Shown here: piece after piece, positions 55,075-63,649 of the stretch
How positions within the stretch are numbered: position 1 is the first letter of the stretch
Layout of the letters: each line of letters opens with the position of its first letter
Assembly: GCF_022808715.1 (NCBI RefSeq)
Contig: NZ_JAKZKX010000008.1
Coordinates: 1 to 64,000, forward strand
Source of the DNA: Fundidesulfovibrio agrisoli
Lineage (GTDB): Bacteria > Desulfobacterota > Desulfovibrionia > Desulfovibrionales > Desulfovibrionaceae
DNA length: 64,000 bases
Direction of reading: 5' to 3'
Made by a program: the position numbers and the translations under genes
Notes under the pieces: model-generated
Database searches by the model: none
The model's input: only the letters and a program-made list of their open reading frames with translations
What the model was told of the DNA's origin: nothing

Positions 55075-55998
55075 ATGGCAGCCTACGTTGTTGGACACAA
55101 AAACCCGGACACCGACTCCATCACCGCGGCGATTGCCGTCGCCGACCTGATGACCAAGCGCGGCATCGAAGCCGTCGCCGCGGCCCAGGGCAAGACCAAC
55201 CCTGAGACCGACTTCGTTCTCGGCAAGTTCGGCGTGAAGGCCCCCGAGATCGTCACCGACGCCACCGACAAGAAGATCATCCTTGTCGACCACTCCGACC
55301 TGGCTCAGAGCCTGGAGAACCTCTCCAAGGGCGAGATCCTGGGCGTCGTGGACCACCACAAGCTGGGCGACGTGACCACCCCCAACCCGCTGGAAATGTG
55401 GGTCTGGCCCGTGGGCTGCACCGGCACCATCATCAGCAGCATGTATGACTTCTACGGCATCGAGATGCCCAAGGCCATCGCCGGCATCGTGCTGTGCGCC
55501 ATCCTGTCCGACACCGTCATGTTCAAGTCCCCCACTTGCACCCCCGAAGACAAGAAGGCCTGCGACAAGCTGGCCAAGATCGCGGGCGTGTCCGACATGA
55601 TGGCTCTGGGCATGGAGATGTTCAAGGTGAAGTCCGCCGTGGACGGCACCCCCATCCGCGACCTGGTCTACCGCGACTACAAGGACTTCAACATGTCCGG
55701 CACCGGCGTTGGCATCGGCCAGCTGGAAGTCGTGGACCTGTCCATTCTGGACAAGTACAAGGCCGACCTGCAGGCCGACATCGTCAAGGTGAAGACCGAG
55801 AAGGGCCTGCACTCCGTGTTCCTGCTGCTCACCGACATCATGAAGGAAGGCTCCGAGATGCTGATCGCCTCCGACGACCCCTCCGTGGTCGAGAAGGCTT
55901 TCGGCCTGAAGCCCGCCGGCACCTCCGTGTGGATGCCCGGCGTCATGAGCCGCAAGAAGGACGTGGTTCCCAAGTTCGAGAAGGTGTTCGGCGCCTAG
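55075..55998 (+). CDS. ppaC: Manganese-dependent inorganic pyrophosphatase (family II)
   Basis: 307 residues of the DHH phosphoesterase superfamily: YVVGHKNPDTDSITAAIAVA, IILVDHSD, the DHH motif in GVVDHHKLGD, and the C-terminal substrate domain with VMSRKKDVVP. It has no CBS domains. It splits pyrophosphate, and in sulfate reducers pulls ATP sulfurylase toward APS. A very good AGGAGGG site precedes ATG 55075 and a strong terminator follows, suggesting high expression. Confidence 0.97.
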   Translation: MAAYVVGHKNPDTDSITAAIAVADLMTKRGIEAVAAAQGKTNPETDFVLGKFGVKAPEIVTDATDKKIILVDHSDLAQSLENLSKGEILGVVDHHKLGDVTTPNPLEMWVWPVGCTGTIISSMYDFYGIEMPKAIAGIVLCAILSDTVMFKSPTCTPEDKKACDKLAKIAGVSDMMALGMEMFKVKSAVDGTPIRDLVYRDYKDFNMSGTGVGIGQLEVVDLSILDKYKADLQADIVKVKTEKGLHSVFLLLTDIMKEGSEMLIASDDPSVVEKAFGLKPAGTSVWMPGVMSRKKDVVPKFEKVFGA

Positions 55999-56027
55999 TC
56001 GCCCCCTGACCGGGCATAAGTCCGTCC

Positions 56028-56068
56028 GGCCCGGAGCGGGAAACCGCTCCGGGCCTTTTTGTTTTTTT
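56028..56068 (+). terminator. Strong terminator after ppaC
   Basis: GGCCCGGAGCGG (56028-56039) pairs with CCGCTCCGGGCC (56044-56055), then TTTTTGTTTTTTT. Confidence 0.93.
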
Positions 56069-56075
56069 CAGCGGG

Positions 56076-56636
56076 CTAGTGAGAGGCGGTGGCTTGCGCG
56101 GCGCGGACCTGGCGGATGAGCTCCAGGGCCTCGGGGGAGGGGCGGCGCTCGATTCTGCGGTATTCGCGGCAGTCCCGGCTGCGCTCCATCATGCGCAGGT
56201 CGCACAGTTGGCGGCGCAGCAGGGCGTGGTCCTCGAAGAGGTGCAGGGCGGCCAGGGCCTCGTTGATGCCCGCTTCATTCAGCACTGCGCCAGGGCTCAG
56301 GCGAGACCAGATCACCCACAGGCAGGGCTCGCGGTGGCTGAACTTGCCCGGCCAGCGGATCAGGCGGCCCTGGGCGTCGAAGTAGCGGCACATGCGCCGG
56401 ATGCGCACGTAGTCGACCGCGGGTTCGGCCGCCTGGGGCACAGGCTGGGCCAGCTTCAGGCGCGCCACGCAGTCGGCCCGGTAGTGCTGGAAGTTGCGGA
56501 ACCCGGCGGCGCGGGCCAGCATGTTCATCAGTTCCAGGTGGCTCGGGGTGGTTTCGGCCTGCTGGAGCTGGCTGCGCAGGGAGCGCGCGCACGCGCCGAT
56601 GTCCTCGGCGTGGAAGGGCATGGGGATACGAGACAT
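56076..56636 (-). CDS. DUF2087-domain protein
   Basis: 186 residues from ATG 56634-56636 (AAGGAT upstream). The C-terminal half fits DUF2087: RRMCRYFDAQGRLIRWPGKF, a run with NEAGINEALAALHLFEDHAL and REYRRIERRPSPEALELIR. DUF2087 often occurs fused to HTH domains and may bind nucleic acid. The N-terminal half (about 1-75, HLELMNMLARAAGFRNFQHY) is helical and unrecognised. It is convergent with ppaC and stands alone. Confidence 0.82.
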   Translation of the reverse strand: MSRIPMPFHAEDIGACARSLRSQLQQAETTPSHLELMNMLARAAGFRNFQHYRADCVARLKLAQPVPQAAEPAVDYVRIRRMCRYFDAQGRLIRWPGKFSHREPCLWVIWSRLSPGAVLNEAGINEALAALHLFEDHALLRRQLCDLRMMERSRDCREYRRIERRPSPEALELIRQVRAAQATASH

Positions 56637-56848
56637 CGCTTATCCTTTGAGCGTGCCTGTCCTGGAGAGGATTCCGGTGATCGCCGACTTCCGGACCGGC
56701 ACGGGATAAGGTGTCGGTGGAATTGATGCGTGGCAGGTTTAGCTCCCCCGAAGGGGCGGCGATGCCTCGGTGAACTGCCGACCGAGGCCCTCGTAGCGCA
56801 AGGCCGAAGGTTTGGCAATCGGGGAGGCATGAATCGGGTGAGAGCTTC

Positions 56849-57063
56849 TTGGGGAGGCGCTGCCTCCCCAAACCCCACCGGCAGGGGAGTGACTCCCCTG
56901 CACCCCCAACGGCTTCGCTACGTTCTCAGGAGTCTGCCAGGGAAAGCGGCATAAATAATTGAGGCCGCCCCTAGGGGGCGGCCTCAAAGTATTGACGAGT
57001 TGGAAGCGAGCATGCCGGAAGGGCCGTCCCATATGGGATTCCAAAGGGAGGAACTCCCTTTGG
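56849..57063. repeat. Cluster of similar palindromes (REP-like)
   Basis: TTGGGGAGGC-GCT-GCCTCCCCAA (56849-56871), GCAGGGGAG-TGA-CTCCCCTGC (56881-56901) and CCAAAGGGA-GGAAC-TCCCTTTGG (57041-57063) share a GGGAG core and small loops. They look like members of a dispersed intergenic palindromic family rather than terminators of a gene. Copies elsewhere in the genome cannot be checked here. Confidence 0.6.
56959..56987 (-). terminator. Hairpin downstream of dapA, terminator-like
   Basis: TTGAGGCCGCCCC (56959-56971) pairs with GGGGCGGCCTCAA (56975-56987), 13 bp with a 3-nt loop. On the minus strand it is followed by TTATTTATG, so it best serves the dapA transcript. Confidence 0.65.
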
Positions 57064-57099
57064 CCGCCGGAGGCTTCTTCTCTCCCTCCCCTCTTCCTT

Positions 57100-57984
57100 C
57101 TACGCGGCGATCAGCCCAGCCTTGCGCAGAACCTCGGCCAGCTTGGCCTCGTTCTCGCCGGAAAGGCCCACCAGCGGCAGCCGTATCTCGGGGCTGATGC
57201 GGCCCATGAGCCCCAGCGCAGCCTTGACCGGGATGGGGTTGGTCTCAAGGAACATGGCCCGGTTGATGGGGGCCAGCTTGTAGTGCAGCCGCTTGGCCTT
57301 CTCGATGTCGCCCTTGCGCCAGGCCTTGCAGAGCTTGCGCATCAGGCCCGGGGCCACGTTGGAGCTCACCGAGATGACGCCGTGGCCGCCGACCGCCAGG
57401 GTGGGCAGCACGGTGAAGTCGTCCCCGGAGAGGATGATGAAATCATCGCCGCAGTATTCGATCAGGTCGGAGACCTGGCAGAGGTTGCCGGTGGCCTCCT
57501 TGATGCCCACCACCTCGGGGGCCTGCTTGCGCAGGGCGGCCACGGTCTGGGGCAGCAGGTTCACGGCGGTGCGGCCGGGCACGTTGTAGACGATGATGGG
57601 CATGGGCACTTCCTTGGCGATGGCCTTGAAGTGCTCGATGAGCCCAGCCTGCGTGGGCTTGTTGTAGTAGGGCGTGATGAGCAGGGCCCCGTCGGCTTTG
57701 GCGTTTTTGGCGCAGCGGGTCAGGTCGATGGCCTCGATGGTGTTGTTGGACCCGGCCCCGGCGAGCACCGGAACGCGGCCTTTCACCTGATCCACGCAGA
57801 TGCGCACGACCTGCTCGTGCTCGGCGTGGGAGAGGGTGGGGGACTCGCCGGTGGTGCCGCAGGGGACCAAACCGTCGATGCCCTCTTCGATCTGCCATTC
57901 GATGTGCGCACGGTACGCTTCCTCGTCGACCTTGCCGTTCTTGAACGGGGTCACGAGCGCCGTGAAGGCTCCTGAAAACTGCAT
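57100..57984 (-). CDS. dapA: 4-hydroxy-tetrahydrodipicolinate synthase
   Basis: Condenses pyruvate with aspartate semialdehyde in lysine/diaminopimelate synthesis. 294 residues from ATG 57982-57984 (GGAGG 5-6 nt upstream). TIM-barrel lyase motifs: GLVPCGTTGESPTLSHAEHE, ITPYYNKPTQAGL, the Tyr of IIVYNVPGRT and the Schiff-base Lys in VVGIKEATGN. Last gene of the prfB-to-dapA minus-strand group, 48 bp after the selenoprotein gene. Confidence 0.97.
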   Translation of the reverse strand: MQFSGAFTALVTPFKNGKVDEEAYRAHIEWQIEEGIDGLVPCGTTGESPTLSHAEHEQVVRICVDQVKGRVPVLAGAGSNNTIEAIDLTRCAKNAKADGALLITPYYNKPTQAGLIEHFKAIAKEVPMPIIVYNVPGRTAVNLLPQTVAALRKQAPEVVGIKEATGNLCQVSDLIEYCGDDFIILSGDDFTVLPTLAVGGHGVISVSSNVAPGLMRKLCKAWRKGDIEKAKRLHYKLAPINRAMFLETNPIPVKAALGLMGRISPEIRLPLVGLSGENEAKLAEVLRKAGLIAA

Positions 57985-58032
57985 TCTGCCCTCCAAAAGG
58001 TTCGGGGTCGCAGGGTCGGCCCGGGGGCCGGG

Positions 58033-58938
58033 TTACTGCTTCGCGGTCTTGTCGCCGGGGTCGGGGACGTTCTGCAGCAGCTCCGTCATTTCCTGATCCG
58101 GCTGGATCTTCTCGTCCAGGATCAGGGCCTGGGTCGTATAATTGCTGCCCATCTCCCACTTGAAGTTCCTGTCGCCGGGCATGGCGAGCAGGTCAAGCGT
58201 GTAGATGGCCTTGCCCTTGCTGTAGCTGTGCATCCAGAGCAGGCGTCCGCTCACGTAAGGCTTGGCGGAGAAGCCCACACCGGGGCCGCTGCCGAGAAGC
58301 ACGTCGAGGTCCGGCCGGGTCTTCTCCAGATAGTTCGACTCGGCCTGCACGCCCCAGGGGCTCACGCCGATGACCATCACGGACTGGGAGCGCAGCTCCT
58401 TGATCTTGCGGTTGATGGCCTGGGCCTGGTCATCCGTGGGGCCGTCGCCCAATTTCTTGCTCATGGGAAAGAACACGACGCCGATCTTGCCCTTGGGCGA
58501 GTCGATGAGCTGCGTCCTGGGCTCCTTGGGGTCGAGTGTCACCCAGCCCTTGGGGGCGGCGATGCCCATGGAGGCCAGTTTGGCGGCCTCGGCCGGGGTG
58601 AGCGCCCCCGCATCGTAATGCAGGGAGTCGTACGCCTTGACCAGGGGGGCGTAGGCCTCATCCACGGCGTGGTCCGCTCCGTCATCGGAGATGAATTCAT
58701 AACCGCCCGCGATGAAGATCGCAGCCGGCGCGGAACCGGCGGCGGGACGGTACTGCTTGAAAGCGCTGGCCCTCCGGGTCAGCCCACCGATGGTGTGGTT
58801 GCCTCAGGTGGGGCAGGGCTTGAGGTAGCCCCAGCTGTTGCCCGAAAAGACGATAGTGAGCACCGGCTCGGCCAGGGCGTACCCGGCCAGGGCCGAAACG
58901 AGAAGCAAAGCGGCGAAAAACGCCGAAACGTAACGCAT
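58033..58938 (-). CDS. UshA-like exported protein, probable selenoprotein (in-frame UGA, CxxU)
   Basis: Reading from ATG 58936-58938 gives a signal peptide (MRYVSAFFAALLLVSALAGY, cut near ALAEP) and then SGNSWGYLKPCPT. UGA at 58804-58806 (codon 45) comes next, and the same frame stays open to TAA at 58033: GNHTIGGLTRR, then FIAGGYEFISDDGADHAVDE and on. With UGA as selenocysteine the protein has 301 residues and a CPTU redox motif (Cys42, Sec45). The body resembles the N-terminal metallophosphatase region of UshA/5'-nucleotidase proteins; I recall a family annotated UshA-like (seleno)protein in sulfate reducers. Without recoding it would be a 44-codon stub. Located 10 bp after the HU/IHF gene. 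Confidence 0.85.
58784..58806 (-). promoter_or_regulatory. Selenocysteine UGA and candidate bacterial SECIS
   Basis: Just 3' of the UGA (58804-58806) the transcript can form a small hairpin, CCAC (58795-58798) with GUGG (58784-58787) around an ACCAUCG loop. A bacterial SECIS would be expected within about 40 nt of the UGA. The fold is short, so the element needs a proper search. Confidence 0.45.
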
Positions 58939-58948
58939 GAGGCAGAAC

Positions 58949-59224
58949 CTACTTGTTGAGAAATTCCTTGAGTTCCTTGCCGGGCCTGAAGAAGGGCAGG
59001 CGCTTGGGGGCGACGTTGACCACTTCCCCGGACTTGGGGTTGCGGCCGGTGTAGCCCTTGTATCCTTTGACCTTGAAGCTGCCGAAGCCGCGAATCTCCA
59101 CGCGGTCCCCGTCTACGAGGGCCTGTTTGATGGAATCGATGAACGAGTTGACCACGGCGGAGGCTTCGTCGGCGTGGATGTCGCGGCTTTCGGCCAGGGT
59201 GTTGATAAGCTCGCTTTTGTTCAT
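58949..59224 (-). CDS. HU/IHF-family DNA-binding protein
   Basis: 91 residues: MNKSELINTLAESRDIHADE, VEIRGFGSFKVKGYKGYTGR, NPKSGEVVNVAPKRLPFFRP and GKELKEFLNK. The beta-arm signature with RNPKSGE is of IHF-beta type, but HU is possible. It bends DNA and organises the nucleoid. GGAG is 9 nt upstream. It lies between flhG and the selenoprotein gene, all co-directional. Confidence 0.93.
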   Translation of the reverse strand: MNKSELINTLAESRDIHADEASAVVNSFIDSIKQALVDGDRVEIRGFGSFKVKGYKGYTGRNPKSGEVVNVAPKRLPFFRPGKELKEFLNK

Positions 59225-59326
59225 TGCTTTCTCCGTATCGGCTTATCCGGTGTTCAGCCGGCTGCCAGGGTTGAAACGGAAATTGACGTTTTCGTTTCTA
59301 TCGCGGATACGGCGCAAGCAGTCAAG

Positions 59327-60154
59327 TTAACCATGCGTTATTTTTTTCAAAATCGCTTTTTCCGCCAACTCGGGCCTGCACTCGGCCCTGTGACGGGCGA
59401 TCTTGATGGCCAGGCTGAGGATGTCCTGCGAGGCCCTGCACTTCGGGGCGTGCTTGATCAGGGGGGTCTGCCTGCGCACGGCTTCAGGAACGTTCGGGTC
59501 ACTGTGCACGCAACCCATGTAGCTGATATCGAGCCCCAGGAAGCGCTTGCAGGCTCCGGCAAGGCGCTCGAAGGTCAGCTGGCCCTCCTTTGGGTCGCTG
59601 ACCTGGTTGACCACCACCTGGAAGTCCGAGATGCCGTGCTGGGAGTTGAGCACCTTGATGACGGCGTAGCTGTCCGTGAGGGAGGTGGGCTCCGGGGTGA
59701 CCACCATGATGCGCATGCGCGTCATGGCCGCCAGGGAGAGCACGGTCTTGCCGATGCCCGCGCCCAGGTCGAAGACGATGTAGTCGTATTCCCCCAGCGC
59801 CGAATTCAGCTTGGAGAACACGGAGTCGCGCATGTCGTCGTCGAGCTCCAGAAGTTCGGGCACGCCGCTGGCGGCGGGCAGGAAGTCGAACCCCTCCGGC
59901 TCCACGCAGGCCACCACGTCCGCGGGGGTCACCCCGGGTTGGAGCAGGTCCTGCAGGTTCTTCTCCGGCGAGATGCCCAGGAGCACGTCCACGTTGGCCA
60001 GGCCCACGTCGAAGTCCATCATGAGCATGCGGTAGTTGGCGCGGTAGAGCGCGTAGGAAAGATTGAGCGCCAGGTTGCTCTTGCCCACCCCTCCCTTGCC
60101 GGAAAGGATGCACAGGCTCATGGTGCAGCGTGGGTTCGCGGATTGCTTGCTCAT
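59327..60154 (-). CDS. flhG: MinD/ParA-type ATPase FlhG
   Basis: 275 residues with a deviant Walker A, LSGKGGVGKSNLALNLSYAL, and the MinD-like DFDVGLANVDVLLG and YIVFDLGAGIGKTVL. The sequence follows FlhG/FleN, which sets flagellar number and location through FlhF and the flagellar switch. The C-terminus has basic residues rather than an obvious amphipathic MinD membrane helix. ATG overlaps the TGA of the diguanylate cyclase (ATGA), linking motility and c-di-GMP. No flhF is in the window. Confidence 0.85.
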   Translation of the reverse strand: MSKQSANPRCTMSLCILSGKGGVGKSNLALNLSYALYRANYRMLMMDFDVGLANVDVLLGISPEKNLQDLLQPGVTPADVVACVEPEGFDFLPAASGVPELLELDDDMRDSVFSKLNSALGEYDYIVFDLGAGIGKTVLSLAAMTRMRIMVVTPEPTSLTDSYAVIKVLNSQHGISDFQVVVNQVSDPKEGQLTFERLAGACKRFLGLDISYMGCVHSDPNVPEAVRRQTPLIKHAPKCRASQDILSLAIKIARHRAECRPELAEKAILKKITHG

Positions 60155-61017
60155 TTCTCTGGCCCCGTGAAAAGAAACTGTTTTTCCTGCGCATGCACGA
60201 GGGTTGCCTGAGGGGCCTGCAGGAGGTCGGGAATGGGAGCCTTGACGATGCGGTTCTTGCCCTGGGCCTTGGCCTCGTAGAGCGCCTTGTCCGCCATGGC
60301 CACGAACTGCTCCACCGAAAGCGGCAGCTTGCCTTTGGTGCAGACTACGCCGGCGGAACAGGTGACCTGCACGGGCGCTTCCGCACCGTCGCAGAGCACG
60401 GATTGTTCGCGCAAGGCGTCGAACATGCGCTCCAGGGAGGCTTCGGCCTGCACCAGGCCGGAGCCCGGCAGTATCAGGGCGAACTCCTCGCCGCCGATGC
60501 GCGCGGCCAGGTCGTAGCCGCGCTTGCCGCCCAGCATGATCCCCGAGAGCATTGTCAGCACGCGGTCGCCGCAGATGTGGCCGTAGGTGTCGTTTACCGC
60601 CTTGAAGTCGTCCAGGTCCAGGATGGCCAGGGAGAGGTTGTTCCCGGCCCGGTGGGCGCGCTCCAGCTCCATCTTGAGGGTCTTCTCGAAGGCCCGGCGG
60701 TTGGCCAGCCCGGTCAGGGGGTCGTGGCGGGTCTGGTGGGTGAGCTCCTCAAGGGTGCGCTGGATGCGCGAGAGGTGCCTGGTGGCGTCCCCTTTGGCGG
60801 GCAGGGCCAGCCACTGCTGGAATTGGCCCTCCTGGCAGATGTGCTCCCAGTCGTCGAAGTCCAGCCCCATGCAGAGCCGTACCAGGATCAGCCCGTCCTC
60901 GCCGTCGCCGACGGAGGCCAGACCCTGGTGTTCGAGGGCCCCGCGCAGGCGCGTGAGCTCCTCCAGAACCTCCCGGCTGCGCTGGGAGAGGGGGGCTGGG
61001 GCCTTATTTCCCGGCAT
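60151..61017 (-). CDS. GGDEF diguanylate cyclase
   Basis: 288 residues from ATG 61015-61017, which lies inside the last codons of prfB (14-bp overlap). The N-terminal about 115 residues are helical and unrecognised. The GGDEF domain has RHDPLTGLANRRAFEKTL, LDLDDFKAVNDTYGHICGDR and the active GGEEF (175-179). RGYD five residues earlier is a complete RxxD inhibitory site. Expected to make c-di-GMP and be product-inhibited. Coupled to flhG downstream. Confidence 0.9.
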   Translation of the reverse strand: MPGNKAPAPLSQRSREVLEELTRLRGALEHQGLASVGDGEDGLILVRLCMGLDFDDWEHICQEGQFQQWLALPAKGDATRHLSRIQRTLEELTHQTRHDPLTGLANRRAFEKTLKMELERAHRAGNNLSLAILDLDDFKAVNDTYGHICGDRVLTMLSGIMLGGKRGYDLAARIGGEEFALILPGSGLVQAEASLERMFDALREQSVLCDGAEAPVQVTCSAGVVCTKGKLPLSVEQFVAMADKALYEAKAQGKNRIVKAPIPDLLQAPQATLVHAQEKQFLFTGPEK

Positions 61018-62120
61018 GGAAGTGCAGGAGATAGTCCCGGATGAAGGGGTCGATGTCGCCGTCGAGCACCGCATCCACGTCTCCAGCCTCGCAGTAGGTT
61101 CGATGGTCCTTCACCAGCCGGTAGGGTTGCAGCGTGTAGGTGCGGATCTGGCTGCCGAACCCGATGGCGTCCTTGGATTCGTACTCCGCCTGCCGCAGGG
61201 CCTGCTGCTTCTTGATCTCCAGGTCGTACAGGCGCGCCTTGAGCACCTTGTAGGCCGATTCCTTGTTGCGATGCTGGGACTTCTCGTTCTGGCACTGCAC
61301 CACGATGCCCGTGGGCAGATGGGTCAGGCGGATGGCGGAGCTGGTCTTGTTGACGTGCTGCCCGCCGGGGCCGCTGGCCCTGAACACGTCCACGCGCACG
61401 TCCTCCTCGCGGATGTCGATCTGGATGTCGGCGCCCGCGTCGGGGTAGACGTCCACCGAGGCGAAAGAGGTGTGGCGGCGGCCCGAGGAGTCGAAGGGCG
61501 AGATGCGGATGAGGCGGTGGATGCCCTTTTCCGCCTTGAGGAAGCCGTAGGCGTAAGCCCCGTTGATCTGCAGCGTCACGGACTTCACCCCGGCCTCGTC
61601 GCCGGGCAGGAAGTCCAGCATGTCCACGCCGAACTCGTGGCGTTCGCACCAGCGGCGGTACATGCGAAGGAGCATCTCGGCCCAGTCCTGCGCTTCGGTG
61701 CCGCCCGCGCCGGGGTGGATCTCCAGGATGGCCCCGGAGGCGTCCTCCGAGCCGGAGAGCAGCGTGGCCAGTTCGGCCGCGCGCACCTGCCCGGCGAGCA
61801 CGACGAGTTGGTCCTGCAGGGCCTGGAGCACCTCCTGGCTGGCGTCGTCCTGGGCCATGGCGAGCCACTCGTCCAGGTCATCCCTGGAGGCGCGCAGGGC
61901 CTCGAACTGGGCGATCTTGCCGGTCAGGTCGCTTTTTTCGCGCAGGAAGGGGGTGAGGCGCTCGGGGTTCTGCCAAGCCTCGGGCTTGGAGAGCTCGGCT
62001 TCTATGGATTCGAGGCGCTTGGCCTTGCCTTCCAGGTCAAAGCCGCCCCCAGAGGGAGTCGAACTGGTCCTGGAGGTCTTTGGCCTGGCCTTTGAGATCG
62101 GGATACTGCAGCAGTGCCAT
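61004..62120 (-). CDS. prfB: Peptide chain release factor 2, programmed +1 frameshift
   Basis: Recognises UGA and UAA stops. ATG 62118-62120 opens 27 codons ending WGRL, then in-frame TGA (62037-62039). The slippery CTT-TGAC with a GGGGGCGG Shine-Dalgarno-like stretch just before is the classic RF2 autoregulation site. A +1 shift continues with DLEGKAKRLESIEAELSKPE and the remaining 344 residues to 61004, total about 371. The main domain has ASGPGGQHVNKTSSAIRLTH with the catalytic GGQ. Starts 6 bp after lnt. Confidence 0.97.
62037..62050 (-). promoter_or_regulatory. prfB frameshift site
   Basis: On the minus strand GGGGGCGG-CTT-TGA: an internal ribosome-pairing sequence ending 0-2 nt before the CTT slip codon at 62040-62042 and the TGA at 62037-62039. 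Confidence 0.9.
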
Positions 62121-62125
62121 ATGTG

Positions 62126-63649
62126 TTACGTGTCGCGCTCGCGTTTGGTCGTGATTGCCGAACGGAGGAACAACGCCAGGGCCGCCAATGCCGCCCCGGC
62201 CTCGATCCAGCCGTGCAGGCGGTGGTAGGGGGATGTCTCCGAGACGAGCGTGACGCCGGACACGGCCATGGCCGTCTGCGTGAACAACGCCGTTTCGGAG
62301 AGGATGCGCCCCTTGGGATCGATCAGGGCCGTAATGCCCGTGTTGGTCGCCCGCAACATGGAGCGATTCTGCTCCACGCAGCGCAAGGTTGCAAGCTCCA
62401 GATGCTGCCTCGGGGCGGCCGAGCGGCCGAACCAGGCGTCGTTGGAGATGCTCACCAGGATGTTGGCCCCGTCCTCGACCCGCTGTTGGGCCAATTCCGG
62501 AAAGATCACCTCATAGCAAATCAGCATGCCCATGGCAAGGCGGCCGCTCCTGAGCGGCGCGACCCGCACCCCCGGGGTGAAGGCCCCCACGCCCTGGAGC
62601 AGAAACGACAGGATGGGAACGTCGCGCCCGAAGGGGGCGTATTCGCCGAAGGGCACGAGGTGCTGCTTCTCGTAGTGGCTTTCGCCGCCGTCCGGGGCGA
62701 AGAGGTAGGCGCGGTTGAAGATGTCCGCCTCCCGGCTCGTGCGCTCGTAGCCCGGCGCCCCGGCCAGCAGCGGCACCCCGGCCTTGCGCACGAAGGCCCG
62801 CACCATGTCGGACTCGCGGCTGGCGTCCTGCACGAAGAAGGTCAGGGAGGTCTCCGGCCAGATGACGATGTCGGGGGAGGCGGCCAGCAGGGGGGCGGTC
62901 AGATCGATGTAGGTCTGAACCGCGCGGGGCAGCAACTCCTCGTTCCATTTGGCGGCCTGGTCGATGTTGCCCTGGGCCAGCACCGCGGAGACGGTCCCGG
63001 TGGAGGGCACGGGACGCTCAACGGCCCAAAGCCCGTAGCCGAACACGCCCATGGCCAGCAGGCAGGCGGCCACCCTGGGGGCCGCGCCGGGCCCGGCGGA
63101 CCATACGCCGCAGGCGGCCAGCAGGCCGGAAAGCCCGTAAGAACCCACCACGCCCGCCGCCTGGATGGCCGCAGGCCATGGCGCCAGGGCCACGGCCAGG
63201 GGCAGCCAGGGAAAGCCGGAGAACAACCAGCCGCGCAGGGCCTCGATGGCGGTCCAGGCCAGGCCAGCCATCACGCCCAGGGCCATCGGCCCGAGCCCGC
63301 CGCGCGCAGCGCGCAGCATCCAGCAGAACAGGGCGGTGTACAGGCCAAGCACCGCCCCCAGCAGCAGGGGGCAAGGCACCGCCAGAACCCACGGGAGGGA
63401 GCCGAAGTCGTGCCCTGGGATGGCCGTCCAGTAGAGGCTGGCCGCCGCACCCAGGGAACCGGCCAACCAGCCGGATTTGGCGGCCTTGCCCGGGGTTGGG
63501 GCCTGGCGCGCAATGCAGGCCAGACCCAGCGGCACCAGAAGCACCAGCGCCGGGAACCTGCCCCACGGGTTGGCGAAGGCGAAAAAGCCCGCCGCCGCGA
63601 CGAGAAGCACCAGAGCCCAGCCAGCGTCAGGCCGGGAAATCGGTCTCAT
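62126..63649 (-). CDS. lnt: Apolipoprotein N-acyltransferase
   Basis: 507 residues. Several N-terminal membrane segments (about 10-215) are followed by a periplasmic nitrilase domain. The catalytic Glu is in DIVIWPETSLTFF, Lys in YEKQHLVPFGEYAPFG and Cys in GMLICYEVIFPELA. A C-terminal membrane helix (about 475-495) closes the protein. It adds the third acyl chain to lipoproteins. The start overlaps the end of corC by 23 bp. Confidence 0.95.
   Translation of the reverse strand: MRPISRPDAGWALVLLVAAAGFFAFANPWGRFPALVLLVPLGLACIARQAPTPGKAAKSGWLAGSLGAAASLYWTAIPGHDFGSLPWVLAVPCPLLLGAVLGLYTALFCWMLRAARGGLGPMALGVMAGLAWTAIEALRGWLFSGFPWLPLAVALAPWPAAIQAAGVVGSYGLSGLLAACGVWSAGPGAAPRVAACLLAMGVFGYGLWAVERPVPSTGTVSAVLAQGNIDQAAKWNEELLPRAVQTYIDLTAPLLAASPDIVIWPETSLTFFVQDASRESDMVRAFVRKAGVPLLAGAPGYERTSREADIFNRAYLFAPDGGESHYEKQHLVPFGEYAPFGRDVPILSFLLQGVGAFTPGVRVAPLRSGRLAMGMLICYEVIFPELAQQRVEDGANILVSISNDAWFGRSAAPRQHLELATLRCVEQNRSMLRATNTGITALIDPKGRILSETALFTQTAMAVSGVTLVSETSPYHRLHGWIEAGAALAALALFLRSAITTKRERDT

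Larger units (their letters stand above)
56637..57099. other. Palindrome-rich intergenic region
   Basis: 463 bp without a gene between two minus-strand genes. It contains a series of GC-rich palindromes (see the repeat entry), a terminator-like hairpin at 56959-56987 and the 12-bp palindrome TCCCATATGGGA at 57027-57038. Confidence 0.6.

Noticed and set aside
62037-62039. In-frame TGA in prfB considered as selenocysteine
   Set aside because: The reading frame after TGA is +1 shifted and the context is the standard RF2 frameshift signal.
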